The translations under genes and the position numbers were made by a program. Source: Apostichopus japonicus (taxonomy: Eukaryota; Echinodermata; Holothuroidea; Aspidochirotida; Stichopodidae). Taken from it: DNA of 64,000 nucleotides. The stretch spans positions 19,798,917-19,862,916 of the forward strand of contig NC_092571.1 of NCBI RefSeq assembly GCF_037975245.1, written 5' to 3'. Below the pieces are notes generated by a model. It searched no databases and was not told where the DNA came from. It worked only from the letters and a program-made list of their open reading frames with translations. Below, one piece after another: positions 33,370 to 46,764 of this stretch. Every line of letters begins with the position of its first letter. The first letter of the stretch is position 1.

Positions 33370-36300
33370 CAAGGATGACTGGAGAAAAGAAGGGATCAGT
33401 AAGATTACTGGAGATAAGAGTGGATCAGTAAGAAGAATGGAGATAAGAGTGGATCAGTAATGGGACTGGGGATAAGAGTGGATCAGTAAGGAGACTGGGC
33501 ATAAGGGTGGATCAGTAAGGAGACTGGATATAAGAGTGGATCAGTAAGGAGACTGGATATAAGAGAGGTTCAGTATGGAGACTGGAGACTGGAGATGGGA
33601 GTGGATCAGTAAGGGGACTGCAGATAAGAGTGGATCAGTAAGGAGAATGGAGATAAGAGTGGATCAGTAATGCGACTGGGGATAAGAGTGGATCAGTAAG
33701 GTTACTGGTCATAAGAGTGGATCAGTAAGGAGAATGGAGATAAGAGTGGATCAGTTGGGAGAATGGAGATAAGAGTGGATCAGTAACATGACTGGAGATA
33801 AGAGTGGATCAGTAATGGGACTGGGGATAAGAGTGGATCAGTAAGGGGACTGGGGATAAGAGTGGATCAGTAAGGTAACTGGGGATAAGAACAGATCAGC
33901 AAAGATATTGGAGATAAGAGTGGATCAGTAACATGACTGGAGATAAGAGTGGATCAGTAATGGGACTGGGGATAAGAGTGGATCAGTAAGGGGACTGGGG
34001 ATAAGAGTGGATCAGTAAGGTAACTGGGGATAAGAACAGATCAGCAAAGAGACTGGGGATAAGAGTGGATCAGTAAGGAGAATGGAGATAAGAGTGGATC
34101 AGTAAGATAACTGAAGATAAGAGCTGATCAGTAAGGAGACTGAAGATATGAGTGGATCAGTAAGGTGACTAGGGATAAGTGTGGATCAGTAAAGAGACTG
34201 GAGATACGAGTAGTTCGGTAAGATAACTGAAGATAAGAGCTGATCAGTAAGGAGACTGAAGATATGAGTGGATCAGTAAGGTGACTAGGGATAAGAGTGG
34301 ATCAGTAAAGAGACTGGAGATACGAGTAGTTCGGTAAGATAACTGAAGATAAGAGCTGATCAGTAAGGAGACTGAAGATATGAGTGGATCAGTAAGGCGA
34401 CTAGTGATAAGAGTGGATCAGCAAGAAGACTGGGATAAGAGTGGATCAGTTATAAGACTGAACATAAAATGGATCAGCAAAGAGTCTGGGATAAGAGTGG
34501 ATCAGTAAGGAGACTGGGAATAAGAGCGGATCAGTGAGGTTACTGGGGATAAGAACAGATCAGCAAAGATATTGGAGATAAGAGTGGATCGGTAAGGTGA
34601 CTGGAAATAAGAGGTGGATCAGTAGGTGACTGTGGATAAGAGTGGATCAGCAAAGAGAATGGAGATAAGAGTGGATCAGTAAGGTAACTGGGATAAGAAC
34701 AGATCAGCAAAGATATTGGGGATAAGAGTGGATCAGTAAGGTGACTGGGGATAAGAGTGGATCAGCAAAGAGACTGGGGATAAGAATGGATCAGTAAGAT
34801 AACTGAAGATAAGAGCTTATCAGTAAGGAGACTGAAGATATGAGTGGATCAGTAAGGCGACTAGGGATAAGAGTGGATCAGCAAGAAGACTGGGATAAGA
34901 GTGGATCAGTTATAAGACTGAACATAAAATGGATCAGCAAAGAGACTGGGATAAGAGTGGATCAGTAAGGAGACTGGGAATAAGAGCGGATCAGTGAGGT
35001 TACTGGGGATAAGAACAGATCATCAAAGATATTGGAGATAAGAGTGGATCGGTAAGGTGACTGGAGATAAGAGGTGGATCAGTAGGTGACTGTGGATAAG
35101 AGTGGATCAGTGAGGTAACTGTGGATAAGAACAGATCAGTAAGGCGGCTGGGGATAAGAGTGGATCAGCAAAGAGAATGGAGATAAGAGTGGATCAGTAA
35201 GGTAACTGGGATAAGAACAGATCAGCAAAGATATTGGGGATAAGAGTGGATCAGTAAGGTGACTGGGCGTAAGAGTGGATCAGCAAAGAGACTGGGGATA
35301 AGAATGGATCAGTAAGATAACTGAAGATAAGAGCTAATCAGTAAGGAGACTGAAGATATGAGTGGTACAGTAAGGTGACTAGGGATAAGAGTGGATCAGT
35401 AAAGAGACTGGAGATACGAGTAGATCAGTAAGATAGCTGAAGATAAGAGCTGATCAGTAAGGAGACTGAAGATATGAGTGGATCAGTAAGGTGACTAGGA
35501 ATAAGAGTGGATCAGCAAAGAGACTGGGATAAGAGTGGATCAGTAAGGAGACTGGGAATAAGAGCGGATCAGTGAGGTTACTGGGGATAAGAACAGATCA
35601 GCAAAGATATTGGAGATAAGAGTGGATCGGTAAGGTGACTGGAGATAAGAGGTGGATCAGTAGGTGACTGTGGATAAGAGTGGATCAGCAAAGAGACTGG
35701 GAATAAGAGCGGATCAGTGAGGTAACTGTGGATAAGAACAGATCAGTAAGATGGCTGGGGATAAGAGTGGATCAGTAAGGAGACTAAAGATATGAGGTGG
35801 ATCAGTAAGGTGACTGTGGATAAGAGTGGATCAGCAAAGAGACTGGGGTAAGAGTGGAGCAGTAAGAAGACTAAAGATATGAGGTGGATCAGTAAGGTGA
35901 CTGTGGATAAGAGTGGATCAGCAAAGAGACTGGGGTAAGAGTGGATCAGTAAGGAGACTAAAGATATGAGGTGGATCAGTAAGGTGACTGGGTATAAGAG
36001 TGGATCAGCAAAAAGAATGGAGATAAGAGTGGATCAGTAAGGTAACTGGGATAAGAACAGATCAGCAAAGATATTGTGGATAAGAGTGGATCAGTAAGGT
36101 GACTGGGGATAAGAGTGGATCAGCAAAGAGACTGGGGATAAGAATGGATCAGTAAGATAACTGAAGATAAGAGCTAATCAGTAAGGAGACTGAAGATATG
36201 AGTGGATCAGTAAGGTAGGTAACAGGGGATAAGAGTGGATCAGTAAAGAGACTGGAGATACGAGTAGACCAGTAAGATAACTGAAGATAAGAGCTGATCA

Positions 36301-36950
36301 GTAAGGAGACTGAAGATATGAGTAGATCAGTAAGGTGACTAGGGATAAGAGTGGATCAGCAAAGAGACTGGGATAAGAGTGGATCAGTAAGGAGACTGGG
36401 AATAAGAGCGGATCAGTGAGGTTACTGGGGATAAGAACAGATCAGCAAAGATATTTGAGATAAGAGTGGATCGGTAAGGTGACTGGAGATAAGAGGTGGA
36501 TCAGTAGGTGACTGTGGATAAGAGTGGATCAGCAAAGAGACTGGGGATAAGAGCGTATCAGTGAGGTAACTGTGGATAAGAACAGATCAGTAAGGTGGCT
36601 GGGGATAACAGTGGATCAGTAAGGAGACTAAAGATATGAGGTGGATCAGTAAGGTGATTGTGGATAAGAGTGGATCACTAAAGAGACTGGGGTAAGAGTG
36701 GATCAGTAAGGAGACTAAAGATATGAGGTGGATCAGTAAGGTGAATGTGGATAAGAGTGGATCAGCAAAGAGACTGGGGTAAGAGTGTATTAGTAAGGAG
36801 ACTAAAGATATGAGGTGGATCAGTAAGGTGACTGTGGATAACAGTGGATCAGCAAAGAGACTGGTGATAAGAGTGGATCAGTAAAGTGACAAGGGATAAG
36901 AGGGCATCACTACGGACACTGGGGATAATGATGGATCAGTTTAGGTACAC
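33370..36950. repeat. 29-bp minisatellite B (about 120 copies, higher-order structure)
   Basis: The unit is close to GGATCAGTAAGGAGACTGGA plus GATAAGAGT, stepping 29 bp with occasional 28- and 30-bp units. Multi-unit blocks recur, for example the series GATAACTGAAGATAAGAGC / TGATCAGTAAGGAGACTGAA / GATATGAGTGG at 34098, 34213, 34328, 34798, 35311, 35424, 36150 and 36267. This indicates higher-order repeat expansion. No frame of note. Confidence 0.95.
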
Positions 36951-36959
36951 AGGCTCTAC

Positions 36960-39180
36960 AGTGGATAACTTCTCCTTAAAAGAATACGTCTCAATATACC
37001 CCACATGTAGTATAGCATTTCTTGAGTTCTATAACTTTTGAAGACTCGGACAGGTATTTGTGCGCCCTTATTACTTTATCATGATTCACTGGCATCGACT
37101 GGAAATAGCAAATATTTCTACGTCACAGAAAGTTTCCAACATCGATGAGCCATAAATATATCTACCTACTATATATATACCTCCATCAAGGCTTCGTGTG
37201 ATTGAGTTTATAGGATCTGATTGATTGCACACCGTTGGCATATGTATTTACAATAATGATAGTTGGTTTCGGCTTTCTAAAGGATGTACCGCGACCCTTG
37301 ACCTATCGAGAGGGTCCTGTCTTAACACCAATGGATGGTTGATACATTCTATATGTGCATGTTGGACGTAGGAACCAAATATGCAGTGTTTTTATCACCA
37401 TTATGCTATCAAAGGTATGGAATGTGATGGCGATATTTACCACAATAGCAAATCAAACTGGAAGCTGGAGGGTTGGGGGCTGCTGGAAGGGGGATGGATT
37501 TTTCCATTCCGTGCCTATCACGGAGATTCGTAATCACGGTAAACATAATGAAAATGACTGGCGTAGTGCAGCAGAAAGACCCCTCCCTCCCCACCCACTT
37601 CCCTCCCAGGCTTCTATATTCAGACAAACACTAGGACCTTGACTTATTCAAGGTTTCGTCTGTGTGGAGTTCTTCCGTGGATTTTTTTCATGTGGTCTGG
37701 CTGTGAGCAGGGTGGACTGCAATATCAATTGCCCCCGGCTCAGTGATTCAACAGGTGGTGCTGAAGCAACCGGCACATTCAGCGCCACGGACGAAGCTAG
37801 CTGTTTTGTGACCGAGCGGAAATTAGCGTTTCCGCCACCTAACCCCTAGTGTCATCGAACCCAGTGCAGTGACGCACACGTTTCCGAGCCGGCTTGCCGA
37901 CAGGCCAATCCACTTCTGGTTTGGAGTGCTGGTTTCGAAACCACTCCGTAGTCCATGGTAGTACAACAGTGAACCTGGTCGAGTTGGTCGCTTCAACTTC
38001 ATCAGTAGCCTGTGAAATTAGTTGTCCGATACCGGATCACGCGTACTATCGTCCATTGGATGGACTGGACGTGAAGTGACACAGTCATTGGTACGGAGAT
38101 GTCAAGACTAACTCGTAATAAACAGAAAGATAACTCATGTACTCCTGTGTTAACGTCACGTGAACAGGGCCTCCTAACGCCACAAATATACTATGATTAA
38201 ATCAGGCTGGATTAGTAGATTAGTAAAGCTAAATCTTTAGACAAAGCTAAATCCCACTAAGCTATCGTTTAAAATGGAAGAATATTGGCGCTTTCTCCAA
38301 TCTTACTCCCTGCCTCTATTTCTTTCTTCTCTCCTTCTCTCTCTCTACTGTGTGATGCTACTTGTTGAAAGGGTTATAAAATCATATATACACTGTAACT
38401 TCCCCAAACACCTGCACTTTAAACTAAAAAATAGAGGGCGTTTTGCAACGTTCAGCACCAGAGCCGTATATAAAGACGTAACTGTTCAGCAACAGAGCCG
38501 TATATAGACGGCTCTGTTCAGCACTAGAGTTCTTTTATCGAATCGTATAGAGATTATATACTGCTATAACCAGAGCCTTAGATCTACCGAGCTGTCCAGA
38601 ACTATACTTTTTCTGTTTTGAAACAGCGCCATGTATATGTTGACCGTATAATCCCGTGCACCTCACTGCAATATATTAAGAATCCCAAATATGGCTATTT
38701 ATTTGGGACAGCTCTCTGTTGTATTATTTTAGTAAATATTATTGAATTTTTTATTTGTTTCAAAGTTTTGTGCCAGTAAAGAAAGACTTGTAACGGGGAG
38801 GAAGAAGAGAGTGCTGTCCACCACGTAGATTAGTTTTACTTTTGATTCGGATAAACTGCTAACATGAATATTATTACAACATGCAATTGATTTGGGTTGT
38901 ACCACTATATCATTCTTAACAAGCTAAGTAAAATATTTCTGTTAAACTGGATAACGTACTCATGAATCTAATTAAGTGACCTATATACGTTTAGGGTTGC
39001 ATCCGTTATTTTAAACCCATTTCAAATCCATTGGGGAAAGTCCTACATATTTTCCAACCTTTGAGGCCCACCAGGGTCACTACATTATTGCCACCCCAGT
39101 AGTGTTCACAATTGGGGGATATGCCCCCACCCCCGCACTTGGGATCGTCAGACGGGCAGAGTAATTCAGTCGGGGAATAT
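36960..39180. other. Non-coding interval with two short Cys-containing frames
   Basis: Two frames, 37664-37849 and 37894-38079 (61 codons each, plus strand), share a V-x-C-x-I-x-C-P motif (VDCNINCP and VACEISCP). They may be decayed exons of an extracellular protein, but splice sites were not convincing. At 38444-38530 three direct repeats of GTTCAGCAMCAGAGCCGTAT-type sequence occur, one containing a hairpin. Confidence 0.3.
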
Positions 39181-39189
39181 GTGACTATT

Positions 39190-39920
39190 ACGAGTGAACC
39201 GTTCCATTTTTTTCAACTTTACACAAAGTTGCGTTTAGGGTTACTTCTATATAGACCGAAATAATTATTGTCTAAATATGCCTCAGAATCCACCTAAATT
39301 TGACATCTATTGTTTTTTTTTCCTGGGAAGGATCCCCAACCCCTAACATATGAGACGGCTTTCAGTACAGTCTCCGCCTTTATAAAAACCATCATTGGCC
39401 ATACCTTAATCAGTCAGGGGAAATTTTGAATTTATTATAATGTATTAGCACAACCATCCTTTTATAGCTACTTATAAAACCGAAATTATTGTCTTAATAT
39501 GTCTCAGAATGTACCATTTGACTTTTATATCTCACTTGTTTTCTGGGAGCGGACCCGCAGACAGCCCCTCCCCTACTACTCCATACGTTGAAGTTGGCTT
39601 CAGTCACCCCACCGTAGTATCCCTACTTTATAAAGTAGTTCATTCACATCTGGCCCATCCATAAAGATTCAGATCCCTACCTACTTATTATATTATATTA
39701 TTATAGAACAATCTTGCGTACAGACCTACTCTCATGTCTCCGAATGCGCCATTTGACGTTGAAGACTTTAATTTTTTCTGGGGGTGGGCTCTAGCACCCC
39801 CTACATAAGATCGGACCCCAGTGAAGCCCCTGCCTTTATAAAATCCTTCATTGGCCTCTGGCCGTTCCATAAAAGGTCAACCCCACATCATAATCTTTTA
39901 AGGGAAATTTTGAATTTTCG
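39190..39920. repeat. Diverged tandem repeat, three units of about 230 bp
   Basis: Three successive segments share the order: ATATGYCTCAGAATG..CC then TTTGAC, then CTGGGAG..GGAYCC-type C-rich block, ATACATGAGA-type sequence, and TTTATAAA followed by CATTGGCC/CATCTGGCC. Units start near 39255, 39485 and 39725. Divergence is high, so the array is old. Confidence 0.5.
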
Positions 39921-41214
39921 CGCCCCCCCCCCCCCAAAAAAAACCCTTTGAAATCCTGTGCCCACCCTCTTCCCTATATATTAAGATTCCAGGAGAAACC
40001 CGAAAACGTAAATTAGGCATGTCCTGCCTGGAAGTGTTTCACCTTGAAATTGGCCCCATTTACAGGAGGACCCCCCCCCCCTCCTTCCCCTTTCAGAAAT
40101 GTTGCTTTTCTCAGGGGGCTTAGAATCCAAAAGATACAATCTTTCCATCTTTTCCACCTACATTTGTTTTCCATGTTTCTGTTTGTACACAGCCTTACCT
40201 TTCTTTATTGAGCTAGAAATTTGAAAACAAAAACAATTTGGGGTCCCGTAACCCCCCCCCCCTCCACTTGTGGCTACGTGTCTGAGGGGCTCCTGTTATC
40301 TTTATCAAGGTAAATGCCTCATATTATTATTATTAGATAATTTGGCACTACATGCTAAAAACATGCTTCTAGAAACTAATCCTTTCTTTAAGGGTCATAA
40401 TATATTGCGTCCACCTGTGGATTATAACTAACTCGTCATCAAATTGTTTTTAAGGCTTTTCACTGAGATATTAAAGCTTTCCTCCTTCGTAGTAAAGATT
40501 AAAATCTTTATGATTGTAAAGGGTGTACTCAAAGACTTAACAGGAGCGTAGGCAACCATACATGCATGTATACTAGGATCTCTCATAAGGCAGATTAAGG
40601 CGCTATTTACAAATAGGTTATGGTATTCACCAGCCTGAGCATAACATTACAGCTTTTAGTGAAAAACCGTCGCATAATATATTGGTTTCATCTTTATCAG
40701 GGTGTCGATAGCATTTCCCGCCGATTTGATTAATCTTTCACAAATGATAGGGTCATAGTCCAGAAGAAAGACGAACAACAACAAAAGAAAATGAACGTAT
40801 TATGGCCCGCCGTGTGGACAACTTACTTCCTACAATTAATCCTACTCTATATAAGACATATAAATTATTAGCTACTGCCAAGATAAAGAATAATAGCAAC
40901 AAAGAAAACTAAATTACAATCAGTGATAGGGAGCGAGCTTCTTTTTTTGTTGTTGTTGAACGTTTGTCAGTTGCGTCGTTCAAATCAATATCTTAACTTA
41001 TTTATTATACCCTTCTATATGTACTGTAGTTGCCCAGAGTAACTCGTAAATTGCAAGCTTAAACAAGGTTTTTGTTTTTCATTAATGTTTAATTCATGTT
41101 ACAACTCTAACCAGTTACTATATGAAATGACGAGGAATCGAAGTAAGCCAGTCGGTATACGTCAATTGACTCAGTTAAAGCTGTGAATCCTTCACTCCGA
41201 ATTGGTGATTAAGT

Positions 41215-41582
41215 CATTGGCGTAGGAAGGTACTTTTGAGTGGGGGGGGGGGGCTGAAGACTGATGGCCGGCCTGGGGGGTCTAAGGGGACGGGGTGTCC
41301 TCCTCCCCTTTGGATTTTTTTTGCATTTCCAGGTGGCCTCAGATGCAATTTGGTGCAATATAGCACACTTCAACACCCACTCCATTTTGTAAATAATTTT
41401 GCATTTTCACCTGGCCCTAGATGCAATTTGGTGCTCCAAATGAGATATTTTTCTGATTTGAAAATGAAAAAGGGGTTTTCTGACTTGCTGAGCGGGGGGG
41501 CGGAATGATACTTCCGCCCTCCCATATTTTTCACTGGGGGAGCTGGCGCCCCCAGCCCCCCCCCCCGGTTCCTACGCCCTTG
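41215..41582. mobile_element. CANNGGCG-family MITE, copy 3 (368 bp)
   Basis: It begins CATTGGCGTAGGAAGG and ends GGTTCCTACGCCCTTG. A perfect 8-bp duplication GATTAAGT lies at 41207-41214 and 41583-41590. It is nearly identical in layout to 18279-18644. Long G and C runs flank the ends. Confidence 0.85.
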
Positions 41583-41699
41583 GATTAAGTTATAAATACC
41601 AATCCTGTGGTACGCAACCTTGCTGTTTATTTGGATAACTACCTTACGATGTACAATCATTTGTATATGTTATTCAACAATGAATCATATTAAGTGGGT

Positions 41700-41820
41700 C
41701 TTAAGTTGGTTAGGGTGTCCACGTACAAAGCGGTAGGCCCGGGTTCGAATCCCGGTGGAGGCTGGAAGTTTTTTCACTGTTCTTGATTTTCCAACTCATT
41801 ACGATTTTCATATATATATG
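41700..41820 (+). mobile_element. tRNA-derived SINE, diverged or 5'-damaged copy
   Basis: It shares AGTTGGTTAGGGTGTCC, GTACAAAGCGG, the box B GGTTCGAATCC and the downstream body (GGAGGCTGGAAGTTTTT, TTCTTGATTTTCCAACTCAT) with the copy at 42067. The first ~10 bases of the head do not match, and one anticodon-stem pair is lost. It ends in a (TA)n tail. Confidence 0.65.
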
Positions 41821-42066
41821 TTCATTTGCCTTTGCCGTTTACCTCCATTTCATTAACATAAAGTCTGTTCAAAGTATCTTTTTCGAGATCCGGCTTTAGG
41901 AATCACAGATGATTTTCGAGTTGGTTAGCATCATGTTTGATCTCTAGAGTAAGGCAAAATATGTCACCAAAAACAGAACTAGTATTGTTCGATACAGGTG
42001 ACAAACGCCTACAGTGGAATTACGACCTTCCTTACCGGTTTCGAACCTCTGGAAATACAACAACCA

Positions 42067-42207
42067 GCGTCCATGGCCTAGTTGGTTAGGGTGTCCGCGT
42101 ACAAAGCGGGAGGCCCGGGTTCGAATCCCGGTGGAGGCTGGAAGTTTTTCAACTGTTCTTGATTTTCCAACTCATTATGATTTTCATTTATATATATATA
42201 TATATAT
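42067..42207 (+). mobile_element. tRNA-derived SINE with intact 73-nt tRNA-like head
   Basis: 42067-42139 folds as a full cloverleaf: acceptor GCGTCCA/TGGAGGC with one G-G mismatch, D stem with two G-U pairs, anticodon stem TCCGC/GCGGG with loop GTACAAA (formal anticodon ACA), T arm CCGGG-TTCGAAT-CCCGG. It is followed by a body shared with the copy at 41700-41820 and a (TA)n tail. The shared body, unusual anticodon and decayed sister argue for a SINE rather than a working tRNA gene. A T5 run right after the head could terminate Pol III early. Confidence 0.65.
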
Positions 42208-42209
42208 GC

Positions 42210-44030
42210 GATATATATTTTCGATATATCTGTCATAAGTATACGAATAATTGCACACGTCGGTATATCAAGCCTGCGTTAATTTTGCTTATAACATTTA
42301 CAGATCGAGACCAGGCTATCATGATGGGTTTAAAGTTCAAGTACTTTTCGTGCTTTAAGTCCTTGAGAGTAAGCAGTAGACACATGTGAGAATATGATAA
42401 TGCCGCCCATATGTGGACAAAGAAGAAACTAACACATTATTCCGCCATAATTCAAGAGTTCCACGCTACGGCGAATGATTTTCCTCTTCTACATATTCAA
42501 ACAAGGACATATATTTATGTTTTTGCTTTTTAAGAATAGGCGTAAGAAGTTGCATGCTAAGTTTTCTAATACATTTCCTTCCTCTTAATAGTTTATAGGG
42601 CATTACACCCGTTCATTATCTTTGTCTTATATAACATGGATCTTTGTGAAGAAGGAACTCCCCAAACAACTAAAAAGAACCATGCTTCGTTTGGAAGATA
42701 TCCTAGTTTAATGGTCATGTCAGGGAGCTGCCATGTTGTAAATCTGTGATGTCATAGGGCTACAAGATCTGAAACTTTTTACCCACTCTTTGTGATTCTT
42801 TTCATAGTTTCAAGGCAGAATGTTAACATTTTTGAAGTTGGAACCAATGTAACCATTAGGCCATGTTAAAACATTCAATATTATAGACTCATCATTTGAA
42901 AACCATTTCTCCATTACAGAAAATAAAGAAAAGTTAATAAAGAAAAACGTAGAAGAGTTAAACACATACGTGTGGTTCGATGACGTCAGAGTTAGGCTTG
43001 ATCAAGTCATCAGCCTCGTGTTTGAAGAAACATTAAATACGTGATATCTCCCAAATGGAATAACATTGTCCTGAGTTGTTGACAGTTATCTCAATCACAT
43101 AGATAAATCATGATGGTTAGATTTGTGTCTCCTGTCTGTGGAGGTGGAGAGGGAGGGAGGGAGGAATAGGGGGGGGGGGTTGGGCGGGAGGGAGAGAGAG
43201 AGTTGTTCATGTCAGTTATCTCTATCACATAGATCATGATGGTTGGGTTTGTGTGTGCTTTAACATATTACAGGAAAATAATTCTTGTTTTCATTTTTTT
43301 TTGTTAATTTATTAGCAAAACTGATCAAGTTACCATATACATCAAGAAAAAGTCAAAACCCTTTAATCTATAGCAACCCATCTATACATTCATCATGCAT
43401 TTCGCAAGGAAGAAGATTTATCTCTCTATGACACATATCCTTATTCCTGAAATATGAGAATCATTTGAAAGATAACTTGGAGATATGATGAAGCAAATTA
43501 TTGACCGAAAGAAAAAATCATCTTCGTTATATACACTTGTTGTAAGTTCACGACAAGTTTGAAGTTTACATGTGACACTTGCTTGGTTTAGTGTGCAATG
43601 ACATGACCAAGGTTAACATTGAGGCCTGTGCACTACGAGGGGGGGGGGGGGAGGAGGAATTGCGGGAGCGAAATGTAACCAAAAATCCGTGGAAAATTCT
43701 TTTCGAAGAGTTTTCTCCCTTCTGTGATAATTTAATAAATAAAAGTCGGAAATGACATATATTGTCAATAAATAAATGTTGTTTTATCAATTCATGGAAA
43801 TAGCAAACAAAGTTGATTTCAATCATATTTCTCCTTGTAATTCTTGACTTTCTGTTCCACTTGTTATGATTCCATGACGCCGAACTGTATGTCGGGGATG
43901 GGAGTAAGAACTGTAACTATCGGGAATAGTAACGCAAATCAAATTGATGATGTCATAAACTTACGGTCTTCTTCAATAACACTAAAAAAATATGTTCTTG
44001 CGGAATGTTTGATGCATTGTATGCATGTTA
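42210..44030. other. Non-coding interval, no gene recognised
   Basis: AT-rich, with a purine-rich G tract at 43145-43200. A direct duplication of about 45 bp (GTTATCTCAATCACATAGAT... and GTTATCTCTATCACATAGAT...) lies at 43085-43130 and 43215-43257. Confidence 0.35.
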
Positions 44031-44040
44031 CTACATAGAC

Positions 44041-44298
44041 CAGAGGTGCTCAATTAATTCTCTACAATACAATAGCCAGAACAAACATTGGTTGGAACAA
44101 AGAGCGAGACAATAAAAATATCGACATACCGCGAATGAGCAATGTACGGGCTAGGCTGGTAGAGTGCAAATCTAAGGCGTTAAATATCTTCGTAAGTCAA
44201 TAAGTGCAAGATATTGTTTTATCCATTTTTTATACGGACCGTACTAACTACTTTCGCTGGACAGATTTGGTCCGTGGGCCGCTCATTGAGAATTCCTG
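44041..44298. mobile_element. Short hAT-like MITE (258 bp)
   Basis: It starts CAGAGGTGCTCAAT and ends ATTGAGAATTCCTG. The flanks ACATAGAC (44033-44040) and ACAAAGAC (44299-44306) match at 7 of 8. The right subterminal part has GATTTGGTCCGTGGGCCGC, typical of hAT (Charlie-like) ends. Confidence 0.65.
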
Positions 44299-44306
44299 AC
44301 AAAGAC

Positions 44307-46760
44307 TGCATTCTTTTATCCCATGTTGATACTTGTGTCGCTCACGAGTGGTTTCACCTTCAGTGAAATGGACATGTCCATTAACTTTGTCCAAAGAACC
44401 CATGACTTGTAATGAACGCAGTTTCTCAAAGCTAAATTGATAAAACTATACATTTTGAGGGGCGGTAACCCTTTTCATTTGAATGGTCTGTTGCAAGTAT
44501 AGAGAATATGATGAAGGTTCTTATGCAAATTGTCATGGAGCCGCGCTCAGGCCAGTATGGCCAGTAAGTAATTGTGCTTGAGCGGCAGAAATGTCAGGAA
44601 TGTATTACGTCATCAAATACTCTTTTTCTAGCTTCAATGGCTGAATTGGAATGAGTTTTGGTAAGAGTTAAAATTCATAAATGACGTCACGTTTCCGGGC
44701 ATTTTTCAAGGTCATTTGAGGTCATTAGTGGGCATTATTTACATGACTAAAACAATCTACTCCTCCCTTAGTTATTGATCAATGTATCCCTAGTTTGGCA
44801 CAGTGAATCTTGTGATATAAAGGCTGGGAAATCTAATTCACAAAACCACAGATAGAATTGTTTTCTCTGTTCATTGAACTTATTTATTGCTGATATTTCA
44901 TGTTATCTTACTGCCTCACTTCTGGGTTTTCTTTAAATTTTGGATACTTGTAGCAAGTTCAAATACCGTACTGCGCATGCTCTGGTCAAAGTCCTGTCCA
45001 TCAGAAACAACAAACTGTTGTGGTGCGAATCTAAGTAGCAGGCACTGAGCTGTGTTCCATGCGTTGCTTGAGTATACGCAAGACTGCCCTCTACTTTCAA
45101 ACCCCTAGTACAAATAAACTCAGTTGATACCCGTGATTTTGGCACCGTCGGGTGTACTAAAAGCGTATTGGTGGCGCTTTGTTAATACGCCAAGAAAAAA
45201 TACCGGCGGTCATATATGAACACTATATATCCGAGGTCAGTTTTAGCGGTAATTTTTAACAGAACTATGTTTAGCAGTAAACTTGCCTAATCAAATCCCA
45301 TGACATCAAAGTTTCAATTTTGTCCTAGAAGTTATCATGATATGAATAACTTCACCTTGTCCTGTGCAGGTAGATGTACTATAATGCTAATAGACCAAGA
45401 AACCTGAACCCACTAAACATTGCTATGTGTGATTGATGTAACGGCCCAAGACCATATACAGAACACAGCAAATTCTAAATTGATGTACAAACTTCTAGTA
45501 CAACTTTAGCATTAGCTTAGTCTGTCGATATGGAAATAAGGGGCTATCAAGCCTAGTTTTGAAAATCAAACAATCTACTATATAGAGAGAACCAACGCCT
45601 CGTTTCATTGAAAGGATACAATTGTCAAATCTTTCCTAATTACGATTATGACCCAAATTCTGTACCCAAAATGTCAGCATCCTGTGGTCCTATAGGCCTA
45701 TTAGTCGGCTTACTGCAGCTTAGTGAATTTATGTTACTCGAAGAGGTGTTATGGCCACATGAGACTCATACTGCCCAAACCAGCTTTTTTTAAATGATCA
45801 CACAGTCCCTGCACTACGCTTCTTCTAAGTCAAGTTTGATTTTTTTCTAAGATCAAACAATTTTTTTGTTCATGACCTTATACGACATCCTTTGTAATAT
45901 GGTCGATATTGTAGTAAACAACGGAGAGGTGACACTTCAATGACTGGTTATGGATAACGCCATGTTGTAACTCCATTTTACGAACGCCGGTTGGGCACTA
46001 AGAAACGACCAATACATTACATCCTTTAAGGACGTTTACCATAGTTTGGGGTAAGGATGGGAGCGTTTGGTGGGGTGGACGTTAGGGTTTGGTGTTAGGA
46101 CAGACGATGGGACAGATTTGTTCTTGAAGGATGGACATGTTGTAATTCCGAATTGTACTTGACCTATACTAAGCGAACTGACGCTTTCAGTCTTTGTCTG
46201 AACATTGTATGTACAGCTGTCGAAAGCAAACACACAGACGGTTACAAAGTACTTTAAAAAAGTTAAACATTACTATGAATGCATTGGATGTTAACTTACA
46301 TGCTGTGACTTTGTTTATTGGTGCTATCATATAGAACAGTACCTGATCTGTATTGTTAACCGGTGTAACGTCTCGCGTCAGGTAATAGAATGTAAAAGGG
46401 TAGGAGTTCAGATGCTTCAGTATTCTTTAGGGGTGGGGAGGGAGGGGAGTGGTGGGAGGGGTGACAGGGGAAGTGTCGTGCGTATTAAGGTTATAGGAAT
46501 ATATGAGCCAGGTCTAAATAGGGTCTATAAGAATATGGCAAAAACTGGTGTAAGAGAAGACTATGGTTAATATAGCTTTCCTTATCCGATGGGTAAACAA
46601 CTGCTACTTCGACAAAAGAAAATGTGACCAGTTATTGAGTAAGCTACAGCTGGTGTGCTCGTCTTGGTTTTGAAGTTTTAAGAGAGAGAATGTCTAAACA
46701 AAAGCGAACCAGGGTTTCTTACTATTCTTCCGTCACGCCAAAAATATACTACAATTATCC
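44307..46760. other. Non-coding interval, no gene recognised
   Basis: Only short frames without family resemblance. G-rich tracts at 46430-46470. Confidence 0.35.
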
Positions 46761-46764
46761 TGTT

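Noticed and set aside
33370-36950. CRISPR-like array
   Set aside because: 29-bp units abut directly with no unique spacers, and the DNA is animal. This is a minisatellite.
42067-42139. Functional tRNA-Cys(ACA) gene
   Set aside because: The body and (TA)n tail are shared with a decayed sister, there is an acceptor mismatch, and the anticodon is improbable. SINE preferred.
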